Counted from the stretch's first letter, positions 8,272 through 17,283 are shown. The stretch is 64,000 bases of DNA from Paenibacillus riograndensis SBR5 (GCF_000981585.1 NZ_LN831776.1:5687187-5751186); one strand, 5' to 3'. Made by a program: numbers and translations. Notes: generated by a model not told the origin, from the sequence alone.

Positions 8272-9264
8272 TCAGCTGGTATGCCTTGCCATCAGTTCAA
8301 TGGGGAACATCCGGTCAACAGGCTGGACCGGCTCCCCCTTGGTTTCAACGGATTGAATTATTAGCTCCGAGGCATTCAGTGCCAGCTCGTTGATCGGATG
8401 CCGGATCGTTGACAGACTGAGCAGCTCCGATACGGTCGGCATATCATCCACACCGAGCACGGCAAGGTTCTCCGGCACGGACAGGTTCAAATCCTTGCAG
8501 GCCTTCAGCACTCCGATGGCAGAGATATCGTTCAGGCAGAACAATGCCTGCGGCAGTTGGCCATTGGAGTGCAGCTGCATCACCGTATCATAACCGAAGC
8601 TTTCCGTCATATCTCCGGTAATGACCGTTGTGAGATTGCCCTTCTCCTGCATAGCCTGGGAGGCACCGTTCAACCGGTCGTCGAATCCGGGGACCTGTCC
8701 ATGCGGATAGGTCAGAATAATAATTTTGTGATACCCCCGGGACATTAAATGATCCACTCCTGTCTGGCCGCACTGATAATCGTTCACCCGGACAATATGC
8801 GCCCCGTAGGATAAATTATGCCGGCCGATGGTGATGACCGGAACGTTGAGATCCATGAGCCTCGGCATGAACTTCTCCGTCTCCAGGGTTGCTTTTACAA
8901 TAATTCCATCCACCATCTGGATATTCATGAAGATCTCATCAAAGTCCAGAAGGATCAGCTTGTAGCCCATAGTCTTCAGCTGCTGCTTCAGCACCTTGGC
9001 GAAGTGCAGGAAATATAAATCTTCGAAATATCCGTCATAAGTGCTGTTTGACAGAACGAGGCCGATGGTATACATTTTGCCGGTAATCAGGCTTTTGGCA
9101 ACAGGGTTTGCCTGGTACCCGAGCTTTGTAATCGAGTCGCTTATTTTCTCGCGGGTCTCCGGTCTCATCCGGTGAAAATTGCCGTTCATGAAATGGGAGA
9201 CCGTTGCCGGCGACACGCCTGCATCTTTGGCGACCTGTACTAAAGTAACTCTTTGTTTTGCCAT
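8272..9264 (-). CDS. LacI-family transcriptional regulator of the fructan locus
   Basis: LacI/GalR repressor, about 330 aa. The N-terminal HTH reads VTLVQVAKDAGVSPATVSHFMNG within residues 5-28, followed by a hinge and a periplasmic-binding-like effector domain (PVITIGRHN, MSRGYHKIIILT, ALFCLNDISAIGVL). The ATG at 9264 is preferred over an upstream GTG at 9273 because AGAGGTG is well placed before it. It is the last gene of the GH32-importer-GH172 operon. Two operator-like sequences sharing TTGTAAAACGTTT lie in the divergent promoter region (15104-15120 and 15211-15230) and are its likely targets, giving substrate-induced autoregulation. Confidence 0.92.
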   Translation of the reverse strand: MAKQRVTLVQVAKDAGVSPATVSHFMNGNFHRMRPETREKISDSITKLGYQANPVAKSLITGKMYTIGLVLSNSTYDGYFEDLYFLHFAKVLKQQLKTMGYKLILLDFDEIFMNIQMVDGIIVKATLETEKFMPRLMDLNVPVITIGRHNLSYGAHIVRVNDYQCGQTGVDHLMSRGYHKIIILTYPHGQVPGFDDRLNGASQAMQEKGNLTTVITGDMTESFGYDTVMQLHSNGQLPQALFCLNDISAIGVLKACKDLNLSVPENLAVLGVDDMPTVSELLSLSTIRHPINELALNASELIIQSVETKGEPVQPVDRMFPIELMARHTS

Positions 9265-9307
9265 GTGCTGCACCTCTGCGAATTTACTTGGAAGCCTGCC
9301 TTAGCGC

Positions 9308-10396
9308 TTACCGCGGACGTCTGTCCATCACTGCCGGAAATTCCGGAAACGCCTGATGCGGCTCCGTCTGATACCAGTAGCTGACCGAGCTGATATCGTC
9401 GCTGCGTTCAAATAAGGCTTGGCCGTCATGTCCTATTTGCTGTACGGTCACCCGCAGGTCCTCTTCGAACAGAATCGGATCAAGAATATGCCAGCGGTAG
9501 AACCCCCGCATCGGGCAAGCCGCACCGTCATAAATGTGTGACCGGGTATCATCCCTCGTTGCAAAATAAGGGAAACCCATAAACGGGGTGGAATACGTCT
9601 GCTCCTGCACCGGGTTTCCGTTGTCATATTTCACAAAACCCCAGGCACCGCCGAAATAATCCTCTGCCCCGGTACCGCAAATCGTCGGCCAGTCCCGGTC
9701 ACCGTCGATATAGAATTTCACTTCACCTTCACCATACCAATAACGGGATAGAGAAGTCCAGGACATATAGGTGCCGATAAATTTGCCTCTTCCTTTAATT
9801 CCATCAATCAGGGTATAATCCTGCCTCAGGACCGTGGGATTTTCTCTGCGGTACTGGGCGTGAAAATACTCGGTATCCTCATCCAATTCATCCACCAGCA
9901 TATAGTCAAATTGATAGAAAAACGCCTCAATGCTCTGGGGATGCTCATTCGTAATGGTTACTTTGGCCGCCTGGCGGAAGGGCATGGCGAAGTAGCTGTT
10001 CATGCCGCCGACCGGATTCACCACTACCGGCAGTGAATTGACAACCGCCCGCGCTCCAAAGCCGTTGCAGAAAAAATCGCCCAGCGGCACTTCAACGGAT
10101 GGTTGTTCTTCATTGTCCCAGTACATGCGCAGCACCAGGTCGCGGAGGACGAACCAGCCGGATTCAGTCTTATCGGTAACGGTCATCCAGATATGCTGAA
10201 TGATTCCGGGTCCTTCAATATCAACAAGCGTCGCGGTTTCTCCCTGTGCGAGCGAGATGAACGCCTTGCCTTTGCGGGCAACACCCAGAGGGCCTTCCGC
10301 CTGGCCGCCTTGCCCCTTCAGACCCCGCGGATTCTCCGCTGTAATTGCTCTGCTCTTGCCTTTCATTCGGCCAAACAGCTGATTCATTGATTGCAT
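9308..10396 (-). CDS. GH172 (DUF2961) family glycosidase
   Basis: Complete DUF2961/GH172 protein, 362 aa. Landmarks include GIIQHIWMTV near 63, the RMYWDNEEQPSVEVPLGDFF segment near 90-110 and GTGAEDYFGGAWGF near 240, typical of the family's jelly-roll fold. No signal peptide, so cytoplasmic. Characterised GH172 enzymes include difructose dianhydride I synthase/hydrolase and alpha-D-arabinofuranosidase; the neighbouring GH32 enzyme and fructokinase favour a fructo-oligosaccharide substrate here. Start ATG at 10396 has AAGGAG 10 nt upstream. It is a paralogue of the partial gene at 1-495. Confidence 0.9.
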   Translation of the reverse strand: MQSMNQLFGRMKGKSRAITAENPRGLKGQGGQAEGPLGVARKGKAFISLAQGETATLVDIEGPGIIQHIWMTVTDKTESGWFVLRDLVLRMYWDNEEQPSVEVPLGDFFCNGFGARAVVNSLPVVVNPVGGMNSYFAMPFRQAAKVTITNEHPQSIEAFFYQFDYMLVDELDEDTEYFHAQYRRENPTVLRQDYTLIDGIKGRGKFIGTYMSWTSLSRYWYGEGEVKFYIDGDRDWPTICGTGAEDYFGGAWGFVKYDNGNPVQEQTYSTPFMGFPYFATRDDTRSHIYDGAACPMRGFYRWHILDPILFEEDLRVTVQQIGHDGQALFERSDDISSVSYWYQTEPHQAFPEFPAVMDRRPR

Positions 10397-10434
10397 GCTT
10401 TATCTTCTCCTTATCCTTATCTTAATCTTTATCT

Positions 10435-11268
10435 TTATCCTTTGACTGCACCGTCCGACACACCGGCCATCACATATTTATTCAGGAACAAGTACGTAAC
10501 AATAATGGGAATAATGCTGATGCTGATTGCCGCAAAGGTCTGGCCCCAATCTGTAGCCCCAAAGGCGCCGATGAATTCCTGCAGCCCGACGGCAATCGTC
10601 TTGTACGCTTTATCATTGGTGAACGTATTGGAGAACACGAAATCATTCCAGATAAAAATAAAGTTAATCGATGCCACCGTAATGGTTGTATTGATGGTAA
10701 GCGGCGAAATAATCCGGATGAAAACCTGATAGATGTTGCAGCCGTCGATTACTGCAGCCTCAATAAGCTCGCCCGGCACATACCGGTAGAAGCTGGTGAA
10801 GATCAGAATGGACAAAGGCAGCGCGAAACCCACCTGCGGCAGGATCAATGCCGGATACGAGTTCAGCAGGCCGTAATCTTTATACATAATAAAGAGCGGA
10901 ATCAGGGTAACCTGAATCGGAATCATAATGCCGACCGTAAAAAACAGCAGCAGCTTCGAATTCAGCCGGTTGATCATTTTGACCAGGGCAAAACCTGCGG
11001 TCGCGCTCAGGAAGATGATCAATGCCAGACAGACAAAGGTCACAATAGCGGTATTTTTGATATACAGCAGCAGGCTGCTCTCCCGGAATACACTGGCATA
11101 GTTCTCAAACGACCAGGACGAAGGCATTGCAAACGGCTGTGTCGTCAGCTCGATGCTTGATTTGAAGCTGGACAGCATCAGCCAGACTACGGGGTAGATT
11201 TGAATCAGCAGAATCGCAATGACCAGGATATACAGCAGAGAAGAGGAGAGCTTTTTCTTCGCCAGCAT
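10435..11268 (-). CDS. Carbohydrate ABC transporter permease, MalG type (fructan locus)
   Basis: CUT1 permease, about 277 aa, six membrane spans, EAA-loop ELIEAAVIDGCN in the second half. The upstream ATG at 11277 sits directly on its ribosome site (AAAGGAG), so the ATG at 11268, nine bases further on, is the likelier start; it lies within a few bases of the stop of the preceding permease gene. Works with 11270-12145 and the lipoprotein 12237-13571. No ATPase gene is present in the locus, so a shared ATPase is inferred. Confidence 0.92.
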   Translation of the reverse strand: MLAKKKLSSSLLYILVIAILLIQIYPVVWLMLSSFKSSIELTTQPFAMPSSWSFENYASVFRESSLLLYIKNTAIVTFVCLALIIFLSATAGFALVKMINRLNSKLLLFFTVGIMIPIQVTLIPLFIMYKDYGLLNSYPALILPQVGFALPLSILIFTSFYRYVPGELIEAAVIDGCNIYQVFIRIISPLTINTTITVASINFIFIWNDFVFSNTFTNDKAYKTIAVGLQEFIGAFGATDWGQTFAAISISIIPIIVTYLFLNKYVMAGVSDGAVKG

Positions 11269-11269
11269 G

Positions 11270-12145
11270 TCAGGCATCTCCTTTCCTTGAATTAAAAATA
11301 GCCCGGATGATCAGTACCGCGAGCAGACTTTCGATCACGATGAACACGGCAATCGCACTTCCGTATCCATACTGGATGGTAGAGAACGCTTGCTTATACA
11401 TGTAGGTGGTAACCAGCTCTGTGGCCGACCCCGGCACACCGATGATATAAGGAATATCGAAGCCCCGCAGAGCCCCTGTGGTACACATAATCAAAGACAG
11501 GCTCAGCACATGCATGATGCTCGGAAGCTTAATATAACGAATCAGCTGCCAGCCGCTTACACCGTCAATCGTAGCCGCTTCTTCAATTTCTTTGGGGATT
11601 GCAATCAGCGCCGCATAAAAGATAACCATATACATCCCGATAAACCGCCACCCCTCAGGGATCGACACCGCGATCAATGCCGTATGGGGATTGGAGAGCC
11701 AGGCGGACTGAAGATGGCTGAGTCCCACCCAGTCCAGGAACATATTCAGCAGACCGAGAGGCTGAAGGGAATAGAAATTACGGAACATTTGCGCAATAGC
11801 TACGGTTACAACAACCGCCGGCAGATAATACAGTGTTCTGAAAATTCCTGCGCCTTTGGTGACATAGGAGAGCATCAGGGCAAAAAACAAGCCGATGAAC
11901 ACCTGCATAAATACCACAATCACCACGTAGACCAGATTGTTTTGCACAGAATTCCAGAAATAAGAATCTTTGAACATCGCGATATAATTATCAAGGCCGA
12001 TGTAGTGCGGCTCCTGAATGCCGTTCCACTGCTGAAACCCGTATTTCAGGGACTGGATAATCGGGACAAAAACCGTTCCCAGATAAAATATCAAAGCCGG
12101 CAGGATGAAAACCAGCCATGCCTTTTTGTCTTTTAGCACATTCAT
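11270..12145 (-). CDS. Carbohydrate ABC transporter permease, MalF type (fructan locus)
   Basis: CUT1 permease of 291 aa, six membrane spans beginning near residue 12 (WLVFILPALIFYLG), EAA-loop EIEEAATIDGVSGWQ near 185-200. It follows the binding-protein gene after a 13-bp hairpin and precedes its MalG-type partner with practically no gap. Likely imports fructo-oligosaccharides, judged by the flanking GH32, GH172 and fructokinase genes. Confidence 0.92.
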   Translation of the reverse strand: MNVLKDKKAWLVFILPALIFYLGTVFVPIIQSLKYGFQQWNGIQEPHYIGLDNYIAMFKDSYFWNSVQNNLVYVVIVVFMQVFIGLFFALMLSYVTKGAGIFRTLYYLPAVVVTVAIAQMFRNFYSLQPLGLLNMFLDWVGLSHLQSAWLSNPHTALIAVSIPEGWRFIGMYMVIFYAALIAIPKEIEEAATIDGVSGWQLIRYIKLPSIMHVLSLSLIMCTTGALRGFDIPYIIGVPGSATELVTTYMYKQAFSTIQYGYGSAIAVFIVIESLLAVLIIRAIFNSRKGDA

Positions 12146-12188
12146 ATAGGGTCACCCCGCTTCTGTAATCACGCTATTCGTTGAAGGT

Positions 12189-12218
12189 CTCCACCCGGCC
12201 CATAAGGGCCGGGCGGAG
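12189..12218 (-). other. Intercistronic GC-rich hairpin after the binding-protein gene
   Basis: On the minus strand CTCCGCCCGGCCC pairs with GGGCCGGGTGGAG (13 bp, one G-U) around a TTAT loop. No T-tract follows, so it is more likely an mRNA-stabilising element than a full terminator. It is in the same place as the hairpin at 2321-2347 in the other sugar operon. Confidence 0.65.
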
Positions 12219-12236
12219 GTTTGTCAGGCCCGGATT

Positions 12237-13571
12237 TTATTTGCTTGCTGTGTTTTTGGCAATGGCCTCATCAATCTGTTTGGCAAAATCCTCTGGAGTC
12301 ACAAAGCCCATGGTCAGTTTAGTAATCAGATCGCTCATCACCGAGTTGGTGTTCGGATCAAGCAGCGTATCCCAAGGCTTGGCGAACTCGGAGCCATAGT
12401 TGTCCATATCCTTTTTGATCCGCAGGAACAGCGGGGAGAATTTGGACTCGTCATCAATGGTGAATTTCAGCGGAGACATTTGTTGTTTGGCCACATAGAC
12501 GTCGCTGTAATTTTTCAGCACATAGCTGAGGAATTCCTTAGGCAGTCCATCGAACGTTTTCGCTGAAGCTCCGAGTCCGATCCCGCTGTTGCCGAAAAAT
12601 TCATTATCCGGCGTGACCGCATTGCTTGTTGTCGGCAGATAGAAATAATCCACATTGCCCTTGAGTCCTTCCGGCAGGCTTTCTTCCACGAAGGACGGTA
12701 TTTCCCAAGTTCCCATGTTGTACATGGCAGCCTGTCCGTTCAGGAACAGATTTTTAGCTGTCGTATAATCGGTTGTAGCAAAGCCATCCTGAAAGTATTT
12801 CCCGATCTGCGAAGCGAAGTTAGCCGCCTGCATGCCTGCCGCATCGGACATTTTGGCTTTGCCCTGGCTCAAATCCCGGATGAACTGATTGCCTGTGGTC
12901 CGGAACGGGTACATGGCTGCATAACGCAATACCGGCCATACATCAACGCCGTCTACAGCGATAGGTGTAATCCCCTTGTCTTTGAGCGCTTTGCTGACTG
13001 CAAGCAGATCATCAAGGGTTTTGGGCACCGTAAGGTTGTTGTCGGCAAATATTTTTTTGTTATACCAGGTCATTTCCATGTGGTATTCCATCGGCAGGAG
13101 ATACAGGCTTCCATCCGGCAGCTCCTGGTATTTCAGCGCGGGTTCATAAAACTTATCATACAGTCCCTCGTCCTTCAGGAATTTCTCCATGTCCACCAGC
13201 AACCCCCCATTGACGAGCTCCTGGGCAAAAGGATCGGCATCGCTGTCAATGAAATCCGGCATCTGTCCTGAAGCGACCAGCGTTCTGAGCTTGGTCAGGT
13301 AAGAAGGTCTGTCCGCCGTGACCTGAAGGTCCAGCTTGAAGCCGGGATGATCGGCGGCGAACCGGTCCGCAAGCTCCTTAACCGTCTGGACAATGGCCCC
13401 GTTCTCCGGTCTGGCCGAGAGCCAGGTGACGGTTTGCTCCTTTGGTGCGTTCGAAGCACCGGCCTGGTCCGGGCTATTGTTGCCTGCGGAGCTGCCGCAG
13501 CCCGCCAGAGCGGCCCCGGCCAAGGAGAAAACTGCAAGCCCAGTGAACGCTTTTGACATTTTCTTTGTCAT
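12237..13571 (-). CDS. Extracellular sugar-binding lipoprotein (fructan locus)
   Basis: Family 1 solute-binding lipoprotein, about 444 aa. Signal peptide MTKKMSKAFTGLAVF... ends in lipobox ALAGC (Cys near 24). The mature domain has the usual bilobed pattern with a Trp/Tyr-rich ligand region (PMEYHMEMTWYNKKIF, MYNMGTWEIPSF). The ATG at 13571 is chosen because GGAGGGG lies just ahead of it; a TTG at 13586 lies inside that ribosome site. It delivers substrate to the two permeases downstream. Confidence 0.92.
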   Translation of the reverse strand: MTKKMSKAFTGLAVFSLAGAALAGCGSSAGNNSPDQAGASNAPKEQTVTWLSARPENGAIVQTVKELADRFAADHPGFKLDLQVTADRPSYLTKLRTLVASGQMPDFIDSDADPFAQELVNGGLLVDMEKFLKDEGLYDKFYEPALKYQELPDGSLYLLPMEYHMEMTWYNKKIFADNNLTVPKTLDDLLAVSKALKDKGITPIAVDGVDVWPVLRYAAMYPFRTTGNQFIRDLSQGKAKMSDAAGMQAANFASQIGKYFQDGFATTDYTTAKNLFLNGQAAMYNMGTWEIPSFVEESLPEGLKGNVDYFYLPTTSNAVTPDNEFFGNSGIGLGASAKTFDGLPKEFLSYVLKNYSDVYVAKQQMSPLKFTIDDESKFSPLFLRIKKDMDNYGSEFAKPWDTLLDPNTNSVMSDLITKLTMGFVTPEDFAKQIDEAIAKNTASK

Positions 13572-13622
13572 TCTAAACCCCTCCAATATTTATCTTATAA
13601 ATGCTGTGAAACCATCCTGTGA

Positions 13623-15086
13623 TCAAAGCTCTGCAGCCGTTTTTAGGGTAATGTCCTGAACGCTTACAGCACCCTCATTGGCAAAAAATCCAAAATGGCC
13701 GTCTTTGAAGTTATAAATCCGTGTAGTCATCGCAACTTCATTATTGACATAGAGGCATAAAATATCTTCTTCCAGTATCAGCTGGAAATGAATCCGGCTG
13801 TGGCTCCCAAAATCAAACGGACGCTCCAGCTCAATCATTTGCGGCTTGTCCCCGGCAATCTGCCATTGAAAAAATCCCGGCTCTCTTCTCGGCCACATAT
13901 CAAAGGTTATCCGGTTATGAAAAGGATCAAATTTGATGAAATAACCGTTGTCCAGCGACTTGTCTGTGCGAACCGCGATCCCAAAGTCCTTCACCTGCTG
14001 CCAATCCGCAAAGGATGCTTCAAGCAGCACCTGGGCAGGCAATGGGTTAAGCACACTATAAGCCAGCCCGTCCGGGGAAGAGAGCAGCAGACCATTTTCC
14101 TGCTGAAGGCAATTTTTTTCCGCTTGCGGCAGAATTTGTTCTTCCCTATTAAAATGTCCATAGATGGAAGGCGGCATTCTCACCAGCAGCTCTCCCTGTT
14201 CGTTCTGGTGCAGTTCATGGACAACGAGAGTGCCTGCCCATTCCCAATCCCCGTAATCATTCGAGCCCTTCTTCGATGGAACCCAACCAAAAGCATACCG
14301 CTTCCCGCCGTCCGAGGCTGTTTTGGCCGCATAAAATCCTCTGCCGTCAAAAGTGTCCAGCACCGGTGAGGTGTACAGGCCATCGATTGTTTTGCTCTTT
14401 TTATAATGGGTGACGAACTTCTCACTGAAGGTGGAGTAGACCAGGTAGTGCCATTCCCCCATCTTGAAATAATCGGGACATTCCATCGTGATGTACTTGT
14501 CCGGACTGTAGAAGGGTTCACGGTATTTCCAGTTCAGCAGGTCATCCGAAGTCAGAAGGGCGATGCACCCGCCTCTTTTCTCGGAAGAGTTCATTTCCCT
14601 GGCCGTGACCAGCATCCAGTATTCCTGCTTCTCTTCGTTGAAGAACACAAAGGGATCACGCCAATCATACTGCTCGTAGATCACTTCATCCCCGTAAAGC
14701 TTGAAGCTGTGATCCTTCGTCCAATGAATCCCGTCGGTGCCCGTCGCCCGCAGCACAACCTGCAAAGGCTTACCCTCCTTGCAAAACGCAGGGCCCGGGT
14801 TATGTCCCGTGTAGAAAAGGTGGTACATGCCCTCCTTGTCCCTGATCACAGAGCCGGTATATGCGTTCCGGTCTAAAGCGGTTTCATCGCCGTTCGGCAG
14901 AACCTCTCCGTAATCCTCAAAGTCAAGCCCGTTTCTGGTGGCCAGCAAATTCCATGAGGTATGGTTGCCATAGTCCCCCCCCACTCTCTCATCGTGAAGA
15001 TAGTACAGCTTGTACTCCCCTTGGTCATACATCGGAATTACGTCACCGACCCAGCCATTTGCAGGTCTGTAGAATACCTTTCTCAT
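13623..15086 (-). CDS. GH32-type fructosidase with a divergent nucleophile motif
   Basis: Clan GH-J beta-fructosidase-like protein, about 487 aa: five-bladed propeller first, beta-sandwich last. The RDP motif is seen as DWRDPFVFF and the EC motif as MECPDYFK. The N-terminal nucleophile motif, WMNDPNG in ordinary invertases/levanases, is replaced by GWVGDVIPM, the Asp still being at the expected position. No signal peptide, so it acts on imported oligosaccharide. The start at 15086 is chosen for GGAG nine bases upstream; further in-frame ATGs at 15092, 15095 and 15101 overlap that site. First gene of the operon with the importer, GH172 and LacI genes. Substrate (inulin/levan oligomer or difructose anhydride) is inferred. 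Confidence 0.85.
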   Translation of the reverse strand: MRKVFYRPANGWVGDVIPMYDQGEYKLYYLHDERVGGDYGNHTSWNLLATRNGLDFEDYGEVLPNGDETALDRNAYTGSVIRDKEGMYHLFYTGHNPGPAFCKEGKPLQVVLRATGTDGIHWTKDHSFKLYGDEVIYEQYDWRDPFVFFNEEKQEYWMLVTAREMNSSEKRGGCIALLTSDDLLNWKYREPFYSPDKYITMECPDYFKMGEWHYLVYSTFSEKFVTHYKKSKTIDGLYTSPVLDTFDGRGFYAAKTASDGGKRYAFGWVPSKKGSNDYGDWEWAGTLVVHELHQNEQGELLVRMPPSIYGHFNREEQILPQAEKNCLQQENGLLLSSPDGLAYSVLNPLPAQVLLEASFADWQQVKDFGIAVRTDKSLDNGYFIKFDPFHNRITFDMWPRREPGFFQWQIAGDKPQMIELERPFDFGSHSRIHFQLILEEDILCLYVNNEVAMTTRIYNFKDGHFGFFANEGAVSVQDITLKTAAEL

Positions 15087-15103
15087 TTGCATCATCTCCA
15101 TTA

Positions 15104-15120
15104 GTCAAACGTTTTACAAA
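15104..15120. promoter_or_regulatory. LacI-type operator O1, upstream of the GH32 operon
   Basis: GTCAAACGTTTTACAAA; read on the minus strand it contains TTGTAAAACGTTT, identical to O2. It sits about 20 bp ahead of the GH32 start. It does not fit the cre consensus because the spacing to the central CG is one base too long, so the local LacI protein is the likely binder. Confidence 0.65.
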
Positions 15121-15210
15121 CATATAGTAACACAATTTTTATTCTTGTCAACGGTTACATTTATTTGTATAGTGGGATTAAAGATATATATCATTCATAA
15201 TAAAATATGA

Positions 15211-15230
15211 TTTTGTAAAACGTTTACCAA
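15211..15230. promoter_or_regulatory. LacI-type operator O2, divergent promoter region
   Basis: TTTTGTAAAACGTTTACCAA, with the palindromic pattern TTG--AAACGTTT--CAA. It shares 13 bases with O1. The centres are about 111 bp apart, close to a whole number of helical turns, which would allow repression by looping over both divergent promoters. Confidence 0.65.
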
Positions 15231-15279
15231 TAATTGAAAAGGGGAAGTCCATTCTTTCCCGGCAGGAGGAGAACATCAT

Positions 15280-16170
15280 ATGATCATTGGGGCGATTGAA
15301 GCAGGCGGTACAAAATTTATCTGCGGAGTGGGCAATGAGGAAGGCGAAATTCTCGACAGGATCAGCTTTCCGACGGAGACACCGGAGGAGACCCTGCAGC
15401 AGGCGGTTGCTTATTTTAAGGATACAGGGGTGGAGGCTATCGGGATCGGGTCCTTCGGGCCATTGAATATGGATTTTTCCAGCCCTTTGTACGGGCATGT
15501 GACCACTACGCCCAAGCGGGGCTGGGGAGGATTCGATTTCGTCGGGTATATGAAACGGCATTTCCCTGTGCCGGTCGGATTCGATACGGATGTGAATGCT
15601 GCTGCTTTTGGCGAGGTGAAGTGGGGAGCGGCTCAAGGATCAGACAGCTGCGTCTATTATACAATCGGGACAGGTGTCGGAGTGGGCGTGTATGCAGAGG
15701 GCAGACTGGTCCACGGGCTGGTTCACCCTGAAGGCGGACATGTGCTGACCCGGCGGCATGCAGAGGATGTCTTCGAAGGCTTGTGTCCCTACCATGGCGA
15801 CTGCCTGGAAGGCTTGGCGGCAGGACCGGCCATCGAGAAGCGCTGGGGCGTCAAAGGTTCTGCGCTGCCGGCGGATCATCCGGCCTGGGAAATGGAGGCC
15901 TATTATTTGGGCCAAGCCATCGCGGGCGTGGTCCTACTGTTGTCTCCGAAGCGTGTGATCCTGGGCGGAGGCGTAATGCACCGGGAGCAGCTCTTTTCGC
16001 TGATCCGTAAGGAAGTCCGCCAGGCCCTGAACGGGTACGTGGCCGCACCGGAAATCCTGGAGGCCATGGATACTTACATTGTTCCGCCTGGCCTCGGTGA
16101 CCATGCGGGCTTGTGCGGTGCGCTGGCGCTGGGGATCGAGGCTCTGCAGGGCCCTGCGCAGAACATCTAG
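15280..16170 (+). CDS. scrK: ROK-family fructokinase
   Basis: ATP-dependent sugar kinase, 296 aa, close in layout to the B. subtilis GmuE/ScrK-type fructokinases. Visible motifs: N-terminal phosphate motif GAIEAGGTKF, the catalytic Asp in FDTDVNAAAFGE, ROK signature GTGVGVGVYAEGRLVHG, and the zinc site HAEDVFEGLCPYHGDCLEG (His plus three Cys). RBS AGGAGG precedes the ATG at 15280. It is transcribed divergently from the GH32 operon, sharing the two LacI-type operators, and would convert released fructose to fructose 6-phosphate. Confidence 0.92.
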   Translation: MIIGAIEAGGTKFICGVGNEEGEILDRISFPTETPEETLQQAVAYFKDTGVEAIGIGSFGPLNMDFSSPLYGHVTTTPKRGWGGFDFVGYMKRHFPVPVGFDTDVNAAAFGEVKWGAAQGSDSCVYYTIGTGVGVGVYAEGRLVHGLVHPEGGHVLTRRHAEDVFEGLCPYHGDCLEGLAAGPAIEKRWGVKGSALPADHPAWEMEAYYLGQAIAGVVLLLSPKRVILGGGVMHREQLFSLIRKEVRQALNGYVAAPEILEAMDTYIVPPGLGDHAGLCGALALGIEALQGPAQNI

Positions 16171-16356
16171 ATTTTATTGTTGTTCACTATTTCCACTATT
16201 GGTTGGTTCAAAACCGATCCTAGCAAAATATGCTAAATGTGATAGTGAAGCTGCTTTAATTTGAGGGATACAACTTAACGCGGCTTCTTATCCCACTATC
16301 CAATCTATGAGATAGAAACTATATTCATCAATCTAACTTTCATGGGGTGTGGGAAA

Positions 16357-17088
16357 ATGTCCTATTATTTTTTTGGAACTGCTGATGCATACGTTACTGG
16401 GAAAGGTTATATCCGCTTAAGATATATTAAAACATCGCCCAAAAATATTAAGCTCACTCATATTTCAGGCACTGTACCGGGGTCGGGATTACTGGGAATA
16501 AACGCAGGATATTTCGACGACAATTCACAAGATGTCTATTCCATCTGTATTCAAAATTCAAGCACAGTAACTAGCGGGCACACTTACAACGGCTATTATA
16601 ATGTAACCTCGGCCGGTACCAAAGCCCGGGGTACTTTGGTATGGGATGACCCCTGGAGAACATACCGGCTGCAAACCATAGAAGCTGCGAACGAAGTAAC
16701 GATTGGCGATCCGGATAATTACTGGGCACAAGGCGGAGTCAATCTGTTCCTGAAGAACGACACTTCTTGGAATAACCTGATCAACTCCCCTACCAAAGGT
16801 GAATATATCAGTGACCAATCTCCAAATGCTCAATATAATCGTTCTGCTCTTTTGTATGGAACCTCGCTGAATGTTTATCTTGTCATTTCTGAAGCGAAAT
16901 GCTCATTGGATCAGTTCCGTACTGCAATCAAATTAGGCATAGACACTACCAATGGAATTGAGGGAATTATTCTGGACGGTGCCAATGCCACTCAGATGAA
17001 CGTTCCGGATTCCAGCTATTCCTTTATGGGCGGATCAAGCCGGAAACTGCCTGCCATGATTCAGGTCGTTAATAATGTTCCGCTCTAA
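16357..17088 (+). CDS. Phosphodiester glycosidase-like (NAGPA/DUF2233) protein
   Basis: Protein of about 243 aa. The pattern GINAGYFDD near residue 52 and GIILDGANATQMNV near 210 resemble the paired NxGFF and DGGGSxQM motifs of the phosphodiester alpha-GlcNAcase (NAGPA, DUF2233) fold, the Gly-rich motif being degenerate (DGAN for DGGG). No signal peptide or membrane span is seen, unlike many family members. The ATG at 16357 is preferred to the one at 16342 because GGGGTG lies 8-10 nt ahead. It stands alone between the fructokinase and the insertion sequence; AT-rich composition differs from its neighbours. Function unknown. Confidence 0.6.
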   Translation: MSYYFFGTADAYVTGKGYIRLRYIKTSPKNIKLTHISGTVPGSGLLGINAGYFDDNSQDVYSICIQNSSTVTSGHTYNGYYNVTSAGTKARGTLVWDDPWRTYRLQTIEAANEVTIGDPDNYWAQGGVNLFLKNDTSWNNLINSPTKGEYISDQSPNAQYNRSALLYGTSLNVYLVISEAKCSLDQFRTAIKLGIDTTNGIEGIILDGANATQMNVPDSSYSFMGGSSRKLPAMIQVVNNVPL

Positions 17089-17151
17089 TTAAAAGCATAA
17101 TGGTCAAATTCATAAGTGCTCCAACTTGTCCTGTCCATCTGCTGCACTTTC

Positions 17152-17283
17152 TGCAATAGAATTAGGCCCCGCACCGGGAAATTTCACTTCTATTGCACTT
17201 TATACACTCAAAAAGTTCAAATTCGTCAATTTGCTGCATCTGAGCAGAAATCTGCTGTACAAACGAGACAATTTCATAATTCA
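17152..17283 (+). repeat. Left copy of an intergenic repeat next to the IS1182-type element
   Basis: Contains TGCAATAGAA (17152-17161) inverted at 17188-17197, then TTCTATTGCACTTTATAC (17188-17205), and ends with CAATTTCATAATTCA (17269-17283). An inverted relative of the 17188-17283 part lies at 18900-18985 on the other side of the transposase. Confidence 0.6.
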
